This document shows positions 8,754 through 18,768 of a DNA stretch of 64,000 bases, piece after piece; position 1 is the stretch's first letter; each line of letters opens with the position of its first letter. The notes beneath the pieces were generated by a model. The model had not been told where the DNA came from. It was given only the letters and a program-made list of their open reading frames with translations, and searched no databases. A program made the position numbers and the translations under genes. Location of the stretch: contig NZ_SOZD01000003.1 of the NCBI RefSeq assembly GCF_004519335.1, positions 62,001-126,000 on the forward strand, read 5' to 3'. The DNA is from Jiella endophytica (GTDB lineage Bacteria; Pseudomonadota; Alphaproteobacteria; Rhizobiales; Rhizobiaceae).

Positions 8754-10502
8754 TCATGCGGCGACGATGCGGTTCACCGCCGAGACGATGGCCTCGAGCG
8801 AGGCCGAGACGATATTCTTGTTGATCGCCGCGCCGAACAGCCGGCCGCCAGGATGGGCGATCTCCATGTAGCAGATCGCCCGGGCGTCGGAGCCTGCCCC
8901 GAGCGAGTGCTCGGAATAGTCGTAAACCGAGAACTCGATGCCGAGATGGCGCTTCAGCGCGTCGACGAAGCCGTCGATCGGGCCGGTCCCGAGCCCCTCG
9001 ATCACCACTTCCCGGCCGTCGTCGAGAATGTGGCCCTCGACGATGCGCTCGCCCTTCACGTTGGGATTGGGCCTGGTGAAGTGATCGACGAATTTCAGCC
9101 GTCCGGCAGGCTGGTCGACATAGCGCTCGATGAAGCGCTCGTAGATCGCCTTTGCCGGCAGTTCGACGCCGGTCTCGTCGGTGATCCGCTGGATGTCCTC
9201 GCGGAACTCGATCTGCAGGTTGCGCGGCAGGTTGATGCCGTAGTCGGCCTGCAGGATGTAGGCGATGCCGCCCTTGCCGGACTGCGAGTTGATGCGGATG
9301 ATCGCCTCGTAGCTGCGGCCGACATCCTTCGGATCGATCGGCAGATACGGCACTTCCCAGATCTCGCTGTTCGCCGCCCGCCGGGCCTTCATGCCCTTGT
9401 TGATGGCGTCCTGATGCGAACCGGAAAAGGCGGTGTAGACGAGTTCGCCGACATAGGGGTGGCGCTCCGGGATCGCCAGCTTGTTGCAGTATTCGTAGAC
9501 GTCCTTGATCTTGTTGATGTCGGAGACGTCGAGGCCGGGATCGATCCCCTGCGTGAACATGTTGAGCGCCAGCGTCACCAGATCGACATTGCCGGTGCGC
9601 TCGCCATTGCCGAACAGCGTGCCTTCCACCCGGTCGGCGCCGGCCAGGAGGCCGAGCTCCGTCGCCGCGATGGCCGTGCCGCGGTCGTTGTGGGGATGCA
9701 GCGAGACGATCAGGCTGTCGCGATTGTCGAGGTTGCGGCACATCCACTCGATCTGGTCGGCATGGACGTTCGGCGTCGACATCTCCACCGTCGCCGGCAG
9801 GTTGAAGATCAGCTTGTTCTCAGGCGTCGGCTGGACGATTTCGGCGACCGCGTTGCAGATCTCGGCGGCAAATTCCAGCTCGGTGCCGGTGAAGCTTTCC
9901 GGCGAATATTCGAAGCGGTAGCCACCGCCGGCCTTGGCCGCCATGTCGGTGATCATCTTCGCCGCATCGACGGCGATCTGCCTGATGCCGGCGCGGTCCT
10001 TCTGGAACACCACGCGGCGCTGCAGCTCACTGGTGGAGTTGTAGAAGTGGACGATCGGCCTGACCGATCCTTCCAGAGACTCGAAGGTCTTCTCGATCAG
10101 CTCGGGGCGGCACTGCACCAGGACCTGCAGCGAGACGTCGTCGGGCGCGCCGCCCTGTTCGATGCACCAGCGGGCGAAATCGAAATCGGTCTGCGAGGCG
10201 GACGGAAACCCGATCTCGATTTCCTTGAAGTTCATGGCGAGGAGCAGCGCGAAGAAGCGGGCCTTGCGGTCCTGCCCCATCGGGTCGACCAGCGCCTGGT
10301 TGCCGTCCCTCAGATCGACCGAGCACCAGATCGGCGGTTCGGTGATCGCCTTAGCCGGCCAGGTGCGGTCGGGCAGATCGATCTGCCCATAGGGGCGATA
10401 TTTTCGCGGCGCGTCGACCATCGTCTTCGGACTGGACGCGGTGGCGGGACTTTGTTCGCTCGCGGCGGATGCGGGCGATTGAGCCCTGGAAACGGCGGAC
10501 AT
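8754..10502 (-). CDS. leuA: 2-isopropylmalate synthase (class 2, LeuA type 2)
   Basis: This enzyme condenses 2-ketoisovalerate with acetyl-CoA, the first committed step of leucine synthesis. The 582-residue length and the blocks DLPDRTWPAKAITEPPIWCS, VDLRDGNQALVDPM (metal-binding DGNQ) and IEIGFPSASQTDFDFAR assign it to the actinobacterial-type TIGR00970 family, not the shorter E. coli type. The C-terminal LeuA allosteric domain (about 440-582) is intact. The start MSAVSRAQ at 10502 is chosen because the stretch further upstream is the leader region. It is preceded by a Leu-codon leader and alternative hairpins and is cotranscribed with the hydrolase gene. Confidence 0.93.
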   Translation of the reverse strand: MSAVSRAQSPASAASEQSPATASSPKTMVDAPRKYRPYGQIDLPDRTWPAKAITEPPIWCSVDLRDGNQALVDPMGQDRKARFFALLLAMNFKEIEIGFPSASQTDFDFARWCIEQGGAPDDVSLQVLVQCRPELIEKTFESLEGSVRPIVHFYNSTSELQRRVVFQKDRAGIRQIAVDAAKMITDMAAKAGGGYRFEYSPESFTGTELEFAAEICNAVAEIVQPTPENKLIFNLPATVEMSTPNVHADQIEWMCRNLDNRDSLIVSLHPHNDRGTAIAATELGLLAGADRVEGTLFGNGERTGNVDLVTLALNMFTQGIDPGLDVSDINKIKDVYEYCNKLAIPERHPYVGELVYTAFSGSHQDAINKGMKARRAANSEIWEVPYLPIDPKDVGRSYEAIIRINSQSGKGGIAYILQADYGINLPRNLQIEFREDIQRITDETGVELPAKAIYERFIERYVDQPAGRLKFVDHFTRPNPNVKGERIVEGHILDDGREVVIEGLGTGPIDGFVDALKRHLGIEFSVYDYSEHSLGAGSDARAICYMEIAHPGGRLFGAAINKNIVSASLEAIVSAVNRIVAA

Positions 10503-10604
10503 GGATTTCTCAACCTCTCGGTCTCGCGGATGGCCGCGACGCATTGCGCAACAGGCGGCGTCAGTGTGCGGACGCATCCGATATTCTGGTGGATTTGTGA
10601 AGAC

Positions 10605-10660
10605 CAAGGGACGGTGGTCCGGCAACGCGCCGCACCAGCTCGACCGCCGGACGCCCCTTG
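10605..10660 (-). promoter_or_regulatory. leuA leader: mutually exclusive hairpins (candidate attenuator)
   Basis: Between the leader peptide stop and leuA, the 3' arm GCCGGAC (10623-10617) can pair with GTCCGGC (10652-10646), extended by CAAGGG/CCCTTG (10660-10655 with 10610-10605). Alternatively GCCGGACCA (10623-10615) can pair with TGGTGCGGC (10637-10629) around a 5-nt loop. Competing stems directly after a Leu-rich reading frame are the layout of a transcription attenuator. A clear U-run after the hairpin is missing, so the termination step is uncertain. Confidence 0.55.
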
Positions 10661-10780
10661 TTACCGGGCCCGACGGTCGCCGCTAAGGCTAAGAAGGAGA
10701 AGCTGCGAGGACGCGCAGGAGATCGCCCCGCCGCCAAGCGGCAGTCGATCGTGGCGCGAAAGGGTCCTCGTCTGGTCCAT
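10661..10780 (-). CDS. Putative leuA leader peptide with Leu-codon run
   Basis: A short frame ends in SQLLLLSLSGDRRAR and a TAA stop, 159 bp upstream of leuA. The run CTT CTC CTT CTT, then AGC CTT, gives five Leu codons in six, as expected for ribosome stalling at low Leu-tRNA. The ATG at 10780 is one of three possible starts, and none has a strong ribosome site, so the N-terminus is uncertain. Leu attenuators before leuA are described for alphaproteobacteria. Confidence 0.55.
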   Translation of the reverse strand: MDQTRTLSRHDRLPLGGGAISCASSQLLLLSLSGDRRAR

Positions 10781-10937
10781 GCGGAGCAAGATAGCCATCG
10801 CCGGCCGCTTTGCAAGCATTTTGCGCGACGCTTCGCTGTGGAAAACGGCACCGCACTGCGGCAAATTTACCGGACCTTTACCTTACGGGACTCATGATTG
10901 GTCACGCCCCCGAACGATTGCCGAGACTGAGGTTCGC

Positions 10938-13013
10938 ATGGCGATTTCCCGCGCGACCCCGCCGGCCCGATCAAGACTGTCCGCGATCGCCGATCCGATC
11001 GCCATCACGGCCGGAGTTGCCGGCCTGCAGTTCGTTGCCGCGCTGGCGACGGGTATCTTCATCTATTTCATGCCGACGGAGAACAGCTGGGACTGGTGGG
11101 TGCCGCTGTGGTTTCCCTCCGGAACAGCCATCGCCCTCGTCATCGCCTTCGGCACCCGCGTTCTGCCGGGCATCTGGATCGCCTCTCTGACGGCAGAAAT
11201 CTATTTCGGCTCCGCGCTCCCCGCGACGATCGGCGTGCCCATCGTCAACACCGCGACACCCCTCCTCGTCGCGACGATCCTGAAGAGCAACCGGATCGGC
11301 CTCGCCGAGCTTTTCAACACGGTCCAGAACGCCGCGACCTTTCTCGCCGTCACCGCGGTCGTCGAATTGTTCTTCAGCGCGACGCTCGGCACCGTCTTCC
11401 TGCTGCCGCAGGATATTCTGAACGGTCACGCGCTGTTTCAGCAGATCGGCACCTGGGCCCTCGGCAATCTCAGCGCCGACCTGATCGTCGGCGTGCCGCT
11501 GCTGATCTTCTTCGCGCTCGCAGGCTCGCGCGAGGAGAGGCCGCAGGCAAAGTCCGTCGGCATCACCGTCCTTGCCGTCCTCGTCACCTGCCTCGTCTTC
11601 TCCGATCTGCCGCTCGGTCTCGGCTATACCTACATGCCGGCCGGCTTCGTCGTCTTCCCGCTGATCATCTGGTCGGGTCTGAGGCAGCGACGCACCGAGA
11701 CGGCGCTGATGGTGATGGGCATCGCCATCACCGCCACTCTGTTGACGGCGATGGGGCACGGGCCGCTGGCCGCCTCCGCCGCGCCGAAGCTGAATGCCAT
11801 CCTGCTGCAGGTGTTTCTCGTCTCGATGAGCCTCAGCGGCCTTCTCCTCTCGACGGCCAATGCCGAGCGGCTCGCCTCCCGCAACGAGGTCGAACGCACC
11901 CTTACCGCCCTCGACCTTCTCATCGAGGACCGGACCATCGAGCTGAACCGGACGAATCGACGGCTGAAATCCGAGCTTGCCGAGGGCCAGCGCCGCAGCA
12001 CGATCATGCGCGGTCAGGCCAAGGTGATGGAAATGCTGACCTCCGGCGAGGATCTGTCACCGGTTCTGACGACGCTGCTCGCCGAGTTCCGCCGGACCCA
12101 GCCGGACTGCGAGGCCGCCATCCTGGTCAAGGACGAGGCCGGCGCCTGGGAGGTGGCCGCGATCGACGGCGATCCGGCCGTGTTCGATCTCTTCGCCCGC
12201 CGTCTGCCGCCAGAGGGAGCGGAGAGGATCGACGGCCGGAAGGGCGGCGAGACGGCCGTGGCGCTGCTGCGCAAACGCCTCGACCACGCCTTCGTCGTGA
12301 TGCCGCGGGAGGAGGAGGCAAGGCTTGCCGGCCTCATTGCCGAGCCGATCGCGATGCACGACGTCGGCCGGGAGGGCCTGTTCTGCATCCGCGAGACGGC
12401 GGCCGGCCCTTGCGACCGGGAGTTCCTCGCCGACATGGTGCGGCTTGCCGGCGTCGTCCTCAGCCACAAGAGCTCGATCGACAGCCTCCACCACGTCGCC
12501 TCCCACGACGCGCTCACCGGAGTCTTCAACCGCTACGGCCTGTTCCAGCATCTGGGAGCGCTGGTCTCGGCCCCCGCCGGACCGGCGCCCTTCCGCGCGG
12601 CGATCCTGTTCATCGACCTCGACGGTTTCAAGGCGGTCAACGATGCGCTCGGCCACGAACTCGGCGACCGCCTGCTGGTGGAATTCGCCCACCGCATCCG
12701 CGATGTCGTCGGGCCGGAGGCGATCGTCTGCCGCCTCGGCGGCGACGAGTTCGTCGTCGCGCTTCTCGACGTTGCAGCCCCCGCTCTCGCCCGTGCCGCC
12801 GCCGGCCGGCTGATCGACGGCTGCCAGGGCCTCAGATGCCTCTCAGGCACCGAACTCGCCATCTCGCCGAGCATCGGCGTCACCCTGTGGGACGGGCGGT
12901 CCGCCTCGCTCAACACCGTCATCGACCAGGCCGACGGCGCGATGTATGCGGCCAAGCGCAGTGGCGGCGGCCGGGTCATGTTCCATCAGGATCAGGTCGC
13001 GGAAACCGGCTGA
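10938..13013 (+). CDS. MASE1-GGDEF diguanylate cyclase
   Basis: This predicted membrane sensor makes cyclic di-GMP. Residues 1 to about 290 form a MASE1-type domain with eight or so hydrophobic helices. A coiled-coil linker (about 295-360) and a GAF-like region (about 365-505) follow. The C-terminal cyclase domain has an intact active site RLGGDEF (GGDEF at 601-605) and DGFKAVNDALGH upstream. The RxxD inhibitory site that should sit five residues before GGDEF reads GPEA, so product inhibition by that site is not expected. TGAGG five bases before ATG 10938 supports the start. The frame is open far upstream, but only as antisense of leuA. Confidence 0.9.
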   Translation: MAISRATPPARSRLSAIADPIAITAGVAGLQFVAALATGIFIYFMPTENSWDWWVPLWFPSGTAIALVIAFGTRVLPGIWIASLTAEIYFGSALPATIGVPIVNTATPLLVATILKSNRIGLAELFNTVQNAATFLAVTAVVELFFSATLGTVFLLPQDILNGHALFQQIGTWALGNLSADLIVGVPLLIFFALAGSREERPQAKSVGITVLAVLVTCLVFSDLPLGLGYTYMPAGFVVFPLIIWSGLRQRRTETALMVMGIAITATLLTAMGHGPLAASAAPKLNAILLQVFLVSMSLSGLLLSTANAERLASRNEVERTLTALDLLIEDRTIELNRTNRRLKSELAEGQRRSTIMRGQAKVMEMLTSGEDLSPVLTTLLAEFRRTQPDCEAAILVKDEAGAWEVAAIDGDPAVFDLFARRLPPEGAERIDGRKGGETAVALLRKRLDHAFVVMPREEEARLAGLIAEPIAMHDVGREGLFCIRETAAGPCDREFLADMVRLAGVVLSHKSSIDSLHHVASHDALTGVFNRYGLFQHLGALVSAPAGPAPFRAAILFIDLDGFKAVNDALGHELGDRLLVEFAHRIRDVVGPEAIVCRLGGDEFVVALLDVAAPALARAAAGRLIDGCQGLRCLSGTELAISPSIGVTLWDGRSASLNTVIDQADGAMYAAKRSGGGRVMFHQDQVAETG

Positions 13014-13084
13014 ACGGTCCGCAGAAGTCTTTGACCACGGCGCAATGCTTGCCCCAACGTCCGGTCGATCCTGCCAGGAAAGCT

Positions 13085-13987
13085 TCAGAGCACCGGCACG
13101 CCGGTCTGCTTGGCCTCGTCCTCCGGCTCGACATGGATGAGCACCCGCGCGCCGGCGAAGATGTCCTGCAGCGCGTCCTCGATCCGGTCGCAGATCTTGT
13201 GGGACTCCGCGACCGTCATCTTGCCCGGCACCACCAGGTGGAACTCGATGAACATCGCCCGGCCGGCAAGCCTTGTCCTGAGGTCGTGCACCTCGATCGC
13301 GCCCTCGGCATTGCAGGAGATCGTCTCGCGCACCCGGGCCTCGGAATCGGCGTCGATCGCCTCGTCCATCAGGCCGGAGAGCGAGGTGGTGACGACCCGC
13401 GCGCCTTCCCAGAGAATGTTGACGGCAACGAGCGCCGCGAGCAGCGGATCGAGGATCGTCCATCCCGTCACCGCCGCGACGATCAGGCCGAGGACGACGC
13501 CGGTTGAGGTGACGACGTCGGCCATGATGTGCCGGCCGTCGGCGGCGATCGCCGGCGAGCGGTGCTGGCGTCCGAAGCGGATCAGGAAGATCGCCCAGCC
13601 GACATTGATCAGCGTCGCAAAGCCGTTGAGCAGCAGCCCCTCGACCGGCGCCTTGAAGGCCCGCGGCTCGAGATAGGCGCCCCAGGCCTCGCGCAGGATC
13701 AACAGCGCCGCACCGACGATCAGCGCCCCCTCGACGACGGCGGAGAAATACTCCGCCTTGGTATGACCGAAGGGATGGTCGTTGTCGGCCGGCTTGTAGC
13801 TGACGGTCACCGCCCAGAGGGCGATCAGCCCGGCGACGACGTTGACGATCGATTCCAGCGCGTCGGAAAACAGCGCCACCGACCCGGTCAGCACATAGGC
13901 GACGTATTTGATCGCGAGGACCACCAGCGCGACGACGACGCTCGCAGCCGCCACGCGCTTGGCGATCGGGGCGTTGGTTTCCGGCAT
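13085..13987 (-). CDS. Cation diffusion facilitator (FieF-like metal efflux)
   Basis: This is a 300-residue CDF antiporter with six membrane helices and a cytoplasmic ferredoxin-like C-terminal domain. It exports divalent metals in exchange for protons. Site A helix V has H153 and D157 (HIMAD) at the same positions as E. coli FieF, while helix II carries E45 and N49 where FieF has Asp (DALESIVN, 42-49). Site B residues D68, H71 and H75 (DNDHPFGH) are kept. The altered helix II suggests a specificity other than Zn/Cd, possibly Fe or Mn, but this is inference. It stands alone, convergent with the cyclase gene and 20 bp downstream of trpE(G). Confidence 0.9.
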   Translation of the reverse strand: MPETNAPIAKRVAAASVVVALVVLAIKYVAYVLTGSVALFSDALESIVNVVAGLIALWAVTVSYKPADNDHPFGHTKAEYFSAVVEGALIVGAALLILREAWGAYLEPRAFKAPVEGLLLNGFATLINVGWAIFLIRFGRQHRSPAIAADGRHIMADVVTSTGVVLGLIVAAVTGWTILDPLLAALVAVNILWEGARVVTTSLSGLMDEAIDADSEARVRETISCNAEGAIEVHDLRTRLAGRAMFIEFHLVVPGKMTVAESHKICDRIEDALQDIFAGARVLIHVEPEDEAKQTGVPVL

Positions 13988-14007
13988 CGATTGTCCCGGC
14001 CGCCTTG

Positions 14008-16197
14008 CTAGGCAGCCTTTTCTCTGGCGCGTCGGGGAAGATGGGCGACGATGTTCTCGATCATCCGCATACCGGCATCGCCCCCGAGAGTCATGATGCT
14101 TTCGGGGTGGAACTGCACGGCCGCCACCGGCTCCGAGCGGTGCTCGAAGGCCATGACGATGCCGTCGTCGGTCTCGGCGGTCACCTCGAAGTCGCGCGGC
14201 AGGCGGACAGGATCGGCAAAGATCGAGTGATAGCGACCGACGGTGATCTCCGAGGGAAGCCCCGAGAAGATGATGCCCGGCTTGTCGACCCGGATGCGCG
14301 AGGGCTTGCCGTGCATCGGCAGATGCAGCGTCCTCAGCGCGCCGCCATAGGCCTCGGCCAGCGCCTGCAGGCCGAGGCAGACGCCGAAGATCGCCGCGCC
14401 GCGTTCCCGCGCCGCCGCGATCGTGCCCTTGCAGTCGAAGTCCGAGGGCATGCCGGGGCCAGGCGACAGCACCACGAGGTCGGGATCGATCCGCTCGAAG
14501 ATTTCCGCCGCCACCGGGGTGCGCACCGTCGAAACCTTTGCGCCGGTCTGGCGGAAATAGTTCGCCAGGGTGTGGACGAAGGAATCCTCGTGGTCGACGA
14601 GGAGGATCGACAGCCCCTCGCCCACCTTGGCCGCCTCGCGGGTGCCGGTCGCGGCGTTGGTGGCGCCGGCCTCGCGGATCGCCCCGAGCAGCGCCGAGGC
14701 CTTGAGTTCGGTCTCGGCTTCCTCGTCCTCGGGGTTGGAATCATAGAGCAGCGTCGCACCGGCCCGGACCTCGGCGATGCCGTCCTTCAGGCGGATGGTC
14801 CGCAGCGTCAGGCCGGTGTTCATGTCGCCGTTGAAATGCACCATGCCGACGGCGCCGCCATACCAGGCACGCGGGCTTTTCTCGTTCTTCTCGATGAAGC
14901 GCATCGCCCAGAGTTTTGGCGCGCCGGTGACGGTGACCGCCCAGGCGTGAGAGAGGAAGGCGTCGAAGGCGTCCATGCCGTCGCGAAGCCGCCCCTCGAT
15001 GTGATCCACCGTGTGGATCAGCCGCGAATACATCTCGATCTGGCGCCGGCCGATGACCTTCACCGAGCCCGGGTCGCAGACCCGGCTCTTGTCGTTGCGG
15101 TCGACGTCGGAACACATCGTCAGCTCCGACTCATCCTTCTTGGAGTTCAGAAGCTTCAGGATCTGCTCGGAATCCGAGATCGCATCCTCGCCGCGCTTGA
15201 TCGTGCCGGAGATCGGGCAGGTCTCGACCCGCCGCCCGTTGACCCGGACGAACATCTCCGGCGAGGCGCCGATCAGGAACTCGTTCTCGCCGAGATTGAT
15301 GAAGAAGGAATAGGGCGACGGGTTCACCGCCTTCAGCCGGCGGGAGATCTCCGAGGGCCGGTGCTCGGCGCGCTGGTAGAACACCTGGCCGGGAACGACT
15401 TCGAACAGATTGCCGCAGCGAAACTCCTCCTTGGCCTTGCGCACCAGTTCGGCATATTCGCCGGGCTGGTGGTCGCCGCGTGACGGGATCGCGTCGGAGG
15501 CCGCAAACGGCGCCGCCGCCCCGCCGCCTTCGAGCCCCTCGGTGGAGGCGTCGCCCATCGCAAAGTCGTAGCGGGTGAGAAAGGCCGAGGCCGAATAGTG
15601 ATCGACTTCGAGAAGCTGGTCCGGAAGGTAGAGGACGAGGTCGCGGCGTTCCGGATCGCGGCTCTGCACCTCGTCCACCGGGTCGAACTGGAAGGCGAGA
15701 TCGTAGCCGAAGGCGCCGTAGAGGCCGATCGCCGGATCCTCCGGCGAGCGGAACAGCGAGACGATGGTGCGAAGCACCGAAAACACCGTCGGGATGCGCG
15801 AGCGCTCCTCCTCCGTGACGGCCCGCTTCGGCTCGGCAATCCTGACGTCGAGGCGCATCTCGCCGGCCGTCAGCTCCGCGACGTCGTCACAGGCCTGGAG
15901 CGCCCTGGCGATGAAGCCGGCGAGCACCTTGCCGCGGGGGTTCAGCGCCTCGACCCAGAGCTCCCGCCCGCGCGAGGCGATCACCAGCGGCGGATCGACG
16001 AAGGCGACGTCCTGGCGGGTGTAGCGGCCGGGATATTCGTAGTTGGAAAAGAGGATCGCCCCGCGATGGGTATCCAGCCGGTCGAAATAGGGATCGATCG
16101 CGCCGTTATACTCGACGCCCTCGCGGTGCCGTTTCACCGTGACGCCGCCGGCGGTCACGTATCGCTCGCCGCCGTCCTGAAGAAGCTCGCTCACCAT
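14008..16197 (-). CDS. trpE(G): Anthranilate synthase, fused TrpE-TrpG
   Basis: This 729-residue protein converts chorismate and glutamine to anthranilate. Residues 1 to about 520 are the chorismate-binding TrpE part ([30 protein letters not shown]). Residues about 535-725 are a class I glutamine amidotransferase with [11 protein letters not shown], the nucleophile in GVCLGLQ and the His-Glu pair in VQFHPESIM. The single-chain E-G fusion is typical of rhizobia and related alphaproteobacteria. The ATG at 16197 is chosen for GAGGGAA six bases upstream. The frame continues upstream into the attenuator hairpin, which is not coding. Expression should be controlled by the leader peptide and terminator just upstream. 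Confidence 0.97.
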   Translation of the reverse strand: MVSELLQDGGERYVTAGGVTVKRHREGVEYNGAIDPYFDRLDTHRGAILFSNYEYPGRYTRQDVAFVDPPLVIASRGRELWVEALNPRGKVLAGFIARALQACDDVAELTAGEMRLDVRIAEPKRAVTEEERSRIPTVFSVLRTIVSLFRSPEDPAIGLYGAFGYDLAFQFDPVDEVQSRDPERRDLVLYLPDQLLEVDHYSASAFLTRYDFAMGDASTEGLEGGGAAAPFAASDAIPSRGDHQPGEYAELVRKAKEEFRCGNLFEVVPGQVFYQRAEHRPSEISRRLKAVNPSPYSFFINLGENEFLIGASPEMFVRVNGRRVETCPISGTIKRGEDAISDSEQILKLLNSKKDESELTMCSDVDRNDKSRVCDPGSVKVIGRRQIEMYSRLIHTVDHIEGRLRDGMDAFDAFLSHAWAVTVTGAPKLWAMRFIEKNEKSPRAWYGGAVGMVHFNGDMNTGLTLRTIRLKDGIAEVRAGATLLYDSNPEDEEAETELKASALLGAIREAGATNAATGTREAAKVGEGLSILLVDHEDSFVHTLANYFRQTGAKVSTVRTPVAAEIFERIDPDLVVLSPGPGMPSDFDCKGTIAAARERGAAIFGVCLGLQALAEAYGGALRTLHLPMHGKPSRIRVDKPGIIFSGLPSEITVGRYHSIFADPVRLPRDFEVTAETDDGIVMAFEHRSEPVAAVQFHPESIMTLGGDAGMRMIENIVAHLPRRAREKAA

Positions 16198-16241
16198 CCC
16201 AATTCCCTCGGGTTCTGCCCTTCGGTCCAGGCGCCACAAGC

Positions 16242-16272
16242 AAAAAGGCCGCCCGGACTTCGAGGCGGCCTT
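16242..16272 (-). terminator. trp attenuator terminator
   Basis: The two 9-bp arms at 16264-16272 and 16245-16253 pair perfectly (AAGGCCGCC with GGCGGCCTT), with a 10-nt loop, and on the minus strand the hairpin runs straight into TTTTT. It lies between the Trp leader peptide and trpE(G), as expected for transcription attenuation. Confidence 0.92.
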
Positions 16273-16310
16273 CATTCGAGATCACGACGCGTGTCGGCTC
16301 GGCCGCTCCG

Positions 16311-16358
16311 TTAGAGCGCCCACCACCAGTTCATCACCGTGACGATCGTGTTGTTCAT
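16311..16358 (-). CDS. trpL: trp leader peptide
   Basis: This is a 15-codon frame reading MNNTIVTVMNWWWAL and ending in TAA, 113 bp upstream of trpE(G). Three consecutive Trp codons make ribosome position report Trp-tRNA charging. Rhizobial trpE(G) leaders are known to carry a Trp-Trp-Trp run, so the assignment is firm. It is followed by the perfect terminator at 16242-16272. No strong ribosome site is visible before the ATG. Confidence 0.93.
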   Translation of the reverse strand: MNNTIVTVMNWWWAL

Positions 16359-16428
16359 GGCCGATCGATAGCCTTTGGCGCGAAAAAGGGCAATGGGCGG
16401 CCGCCGGCTTTCCTCCGCCGGCCGCCGA

Positions 16429-17886
16429 TCAGCGCCTCAGCTCCCATGTCGTCACCCGCTCGCCGGTCGCAGGATCCTTGCCGTCCTTCAGCTGGATGCC
16501 TTGTTCCGCCAACGCGTCGCGGATGCGGTCGGCCTCGGCGAAGTTCTTCGCCTTGAGCAGCGCCAACCGCTCGGCAATCGCCGCCTCGACGGAAGCCTCG
16601 TCGAGGCCTGCCTGGCCCTTTGCCGCCGCCTCGGACAGACGCTTGGCGAAGCCGGCAAGGTCGACGCCGACGAGGTCGAGCGATGCGACGAGCGCCGCCG
16701 GATCGCTGCGGCGAAGCTGATGAAGTTCGGCGATCGCGGCCGCACTGGCGAGATCGTCGGACAGCGCCTCGACGAAGCGCTGGCTCGGCGCGCTCGCCGC
16801 GGCGCCCTCGCTTGCCCGAGCAAATCCGTCGAGCAGTTCCTCGGCCTCCTCCAGCCGCTTGACCGAAAAATCGATCGGCTCGCGATAGTGCGTCATCAGC
16901 ATGGCGAGCCGCAGCACCTCGCCCGGCCAGGCCCGACCGCCGAAGTTCTCTGTCTCCAGGAGCTCGCGGATGGTGAAGAAGTTGCCGTCGGACTTCGACA
17001 TCTTCTTCCCCTCCACCTGGAGGAAGCCGTTGTGCATCCAGACCTCCGCCATGGTGGCGCCGCCATGGGCGCAGCGCGACTGGGCGATCTCGTTCTCGTG
17101 GTGCGGGAAGATCAGGTCGAGACCGCCGCCATGGATGTCGAAGGTCTCGCCGAGGAGGGCTTCCGACATCACCGAGCATTCCAGGTGCCAGCCCGGCCGG
17201 CCGCGGCCCCAGGGGCTCTCCCAGCCGGGCTCCTCGGGCGAGGAGAGTTTCCACAGGACGAAATCGCCGGGGTTCTTCTTGTGGCTGTCGACGGCGATCC
17301 GCGCGCCGGCCTTCTGGTCCTCGAGCTTGCGGTTCGAAAGCTTGCCGTAATCGGCCATCGAGGTGACGTCGAACAGCACCTCGCCGCCCGCCTCATAGGC
17401 GTGGCCCTTGGCGATCAGCGTCTCGATCATCGCGATCATGTCGTGCCCGTCGCCGCGCTGGACATAGGCGGTGGCGCGCGGCTCGAAGCTCGGCTCGAGG
17501 CAGCCGAGCGCCGCGACGTCGGCATGGTACTGGTCGGCCGTCGTCGACGTCACCCTGGCGATCGCCTCGTTCAGCGGCAGGCCGGGGAAATCCCTCGCGG
17601 CACGCGCGTTGATCTTGTCGTCGACGTCGGTGATGTTGCGGACATAGGTGACATGCTCGGCGCCATAGAGATGGCGCAGCAGCCGGTAGAGGACGTCGAA
17701 GACGATCGCCGGCCGCGCGTTGCCGATATGGGCATAGTCGTAGACCGTCGGGCCGCAGACATACATGCGCACCCGCCGCTCGGCCTCGGAGGGCCCGCCG
17801 TCCCGCCAGTCGAGCGGACGGAATTCCTCCTTCGTCCGGGTCAGAGTGTTGTGGAGCCGCAAGCCGCGGAAGCCGTCGTCGGTCAT
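16429..17886 (-). CDS. cysS: Cysteinyl-tRNA synthetase
   Basis: Class I aminoacyl-tRNA synthetase that charges tRNA-Cys. The catalytic domain shows the zinc-ligand block [18 protein letters not shown] with the HIGH-type motif HIGN, the WHLECSVM zinc block, and KMSKSDGN in the KMSKS loop. The 485-residue length is normal. ATG 17886 is preferred over ATG 17892 because AGAAGGG then has the better spacing of about eight to nine bases. It lies upstream of trpL on the same strand, with a 70-bp gap. Confidence 0.96.
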   Translation of the reverse strand: MTDDGFRGLRLHNTLTRTKEEFRPLDWRDGGPSEAERRVRMYVCGPTVYDYAHIGNARPAIVFDVLYRLLRHLYGAEHVTYVRNITDVDDKINARAARDFPGLPLNEAIARVTSTTADQYHADVAALGCLEPSFEPRATAYVQRGDGHDMIAMIETLIAKGHAYEAGGEVLFDVTSMADYGKLSNRKLEDQKAGARIAVDSHKKNPGDFVLWKLSSPEEPGWESPWGRGRPGWHLECSVMSEALLGETFDIHGGGLDLIFPHHENEIAQSRCAHGGATMAEVWMHNGFLQVEGKKMSKSDGNFFTIRELLETENFGGRAWPGEVLRLAMLMTHYREPIDFSVKRLEEAEELLDGFARASEGAAASAPSQRFVEALSDDLASAAAIAELHQLRRSDPAALVASLDLVGVDLAGFAKRLSEAAAKGQAGLDEASVEAAIAERLALLKAKNFAEADRIRDALAEQGIQLKDGKDPATGERVTTWELRR

Positions 17887-18359
17887 GTCCATGTCCCTTC
17901 TGCGGTCGCTCGGCCGCCGCAGCCGGTTCGTCGTTCCAGTTCACGCGTCGCATTACAGGATGTCGCAGGCGATGGCGATTCGCTGCCGGCATGCGGCTTG
18001 GTCGACCGTGACGGGCACTCCATGAGGCGCCACCTTGCAACCGATGACCGGCGTCGTCGCGCGGCGATGTCCGGCGCGTCATCCAATCGTCATCGTCGGC
18101 GCTCTGGGCACTGACGGATCGTATCGCTCCGACACACAATTTGTCCTGAAAACCGGGCTCGGAACGATATCCCTCGAAGCCTGCGATTTGGCGAAATTCT
18201 TGCTCGTTTTCAGCCACTTCCCTGTCGCATGGAGGACACGCCCGCGTGCTCGCCCGACAATTTGCGACTTTCGCGCAAGGAAGCTTTAGCCATTGTCTTC
18301 AAACTGGCGCAATCGAGCCGCTGAAGTCGGCCATCCACATGCAGATGCGAGCACATGAC
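17887..18359. other. Intergenic region between cysS and a small protein gene
   Basis: About 470 bp without a convincing gene. It must hold divergent promoters for cysS and for the small gene at 18360. Open frames on both strands here have no recognisable domains or ribosome sites. No strong hairpin or riboswitch was seen. Confidence 0.5.
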
Positions 18360-18548
18360 ATGACCACCAAGGACAACCTGCAATTCCGCTCCAAGCGCGA
18401 ACGCGAGAGCGAGATCGACCTCGTGCGCAACTACCGCGACATCGCGATTCCGGCGATCGCCGCTGCCAGCCAGGCCGGCCGCAAGGCGGTCGCGAATGCC
18501 GGCAAGGCACGCCGCTCGGACGAGCCGCAGCTGATCGCCGCCGAGTGA
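18360..18548 (+). CDS. Small conserved protein (62 aa), function unknown
   Basis: I do not recognise a named family. The peptide starts MTTKDNLQFRSKRERESE and continues with VRNYRDIAIPAIAAASQAGRK. It has a strongly charged N-terminal half and an alanine-rich helical middle, with no membrane segment or signal peptide. Proteins of this size and the RNYRDIAIPAIAA-type core recur in rhizobial genomes as hypothetical proteins, from memory. ATG 18360 is chosen; upstream in-frame ATGs exist at 18246, 18339 and 18345 but the extension looks non-coding. Confidence 0.6.
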   Translation: MTTKDNLQFRSKRERESEIDLVRNYRDIAIPAIAAASQAGRKAVANAGKARRSDEPQLIAAE

Positions 18549-18768
18549 TCCGCATTGCCGCTGCGCCGATGAGCGGCGCGGCGGCGGGTGGCATCGCGGC
18601 CTTCGCCGCCTGCCTGACAAGGCGCGGGCGGCCTGCCATGACGGCAGGCTGCCCGCTTACCGGCCGTCTGTCGCCGTCGGGGGACTGGGCCGGAAGAACG
18701 CACCGCGGATCGCCGAAGGCCGTAGCCAGCGTCTTGGTCGCTCAATCGCTGCGAACATTTCCGGCAGA

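Noticed and set aside
7836-10937. Long plus-strand frame leading into the cyclase gene
   Set aside because: The first 1000 or so codons are antisense to the hydrolase and leuA. The recognisable protein begins at ATG 10938.
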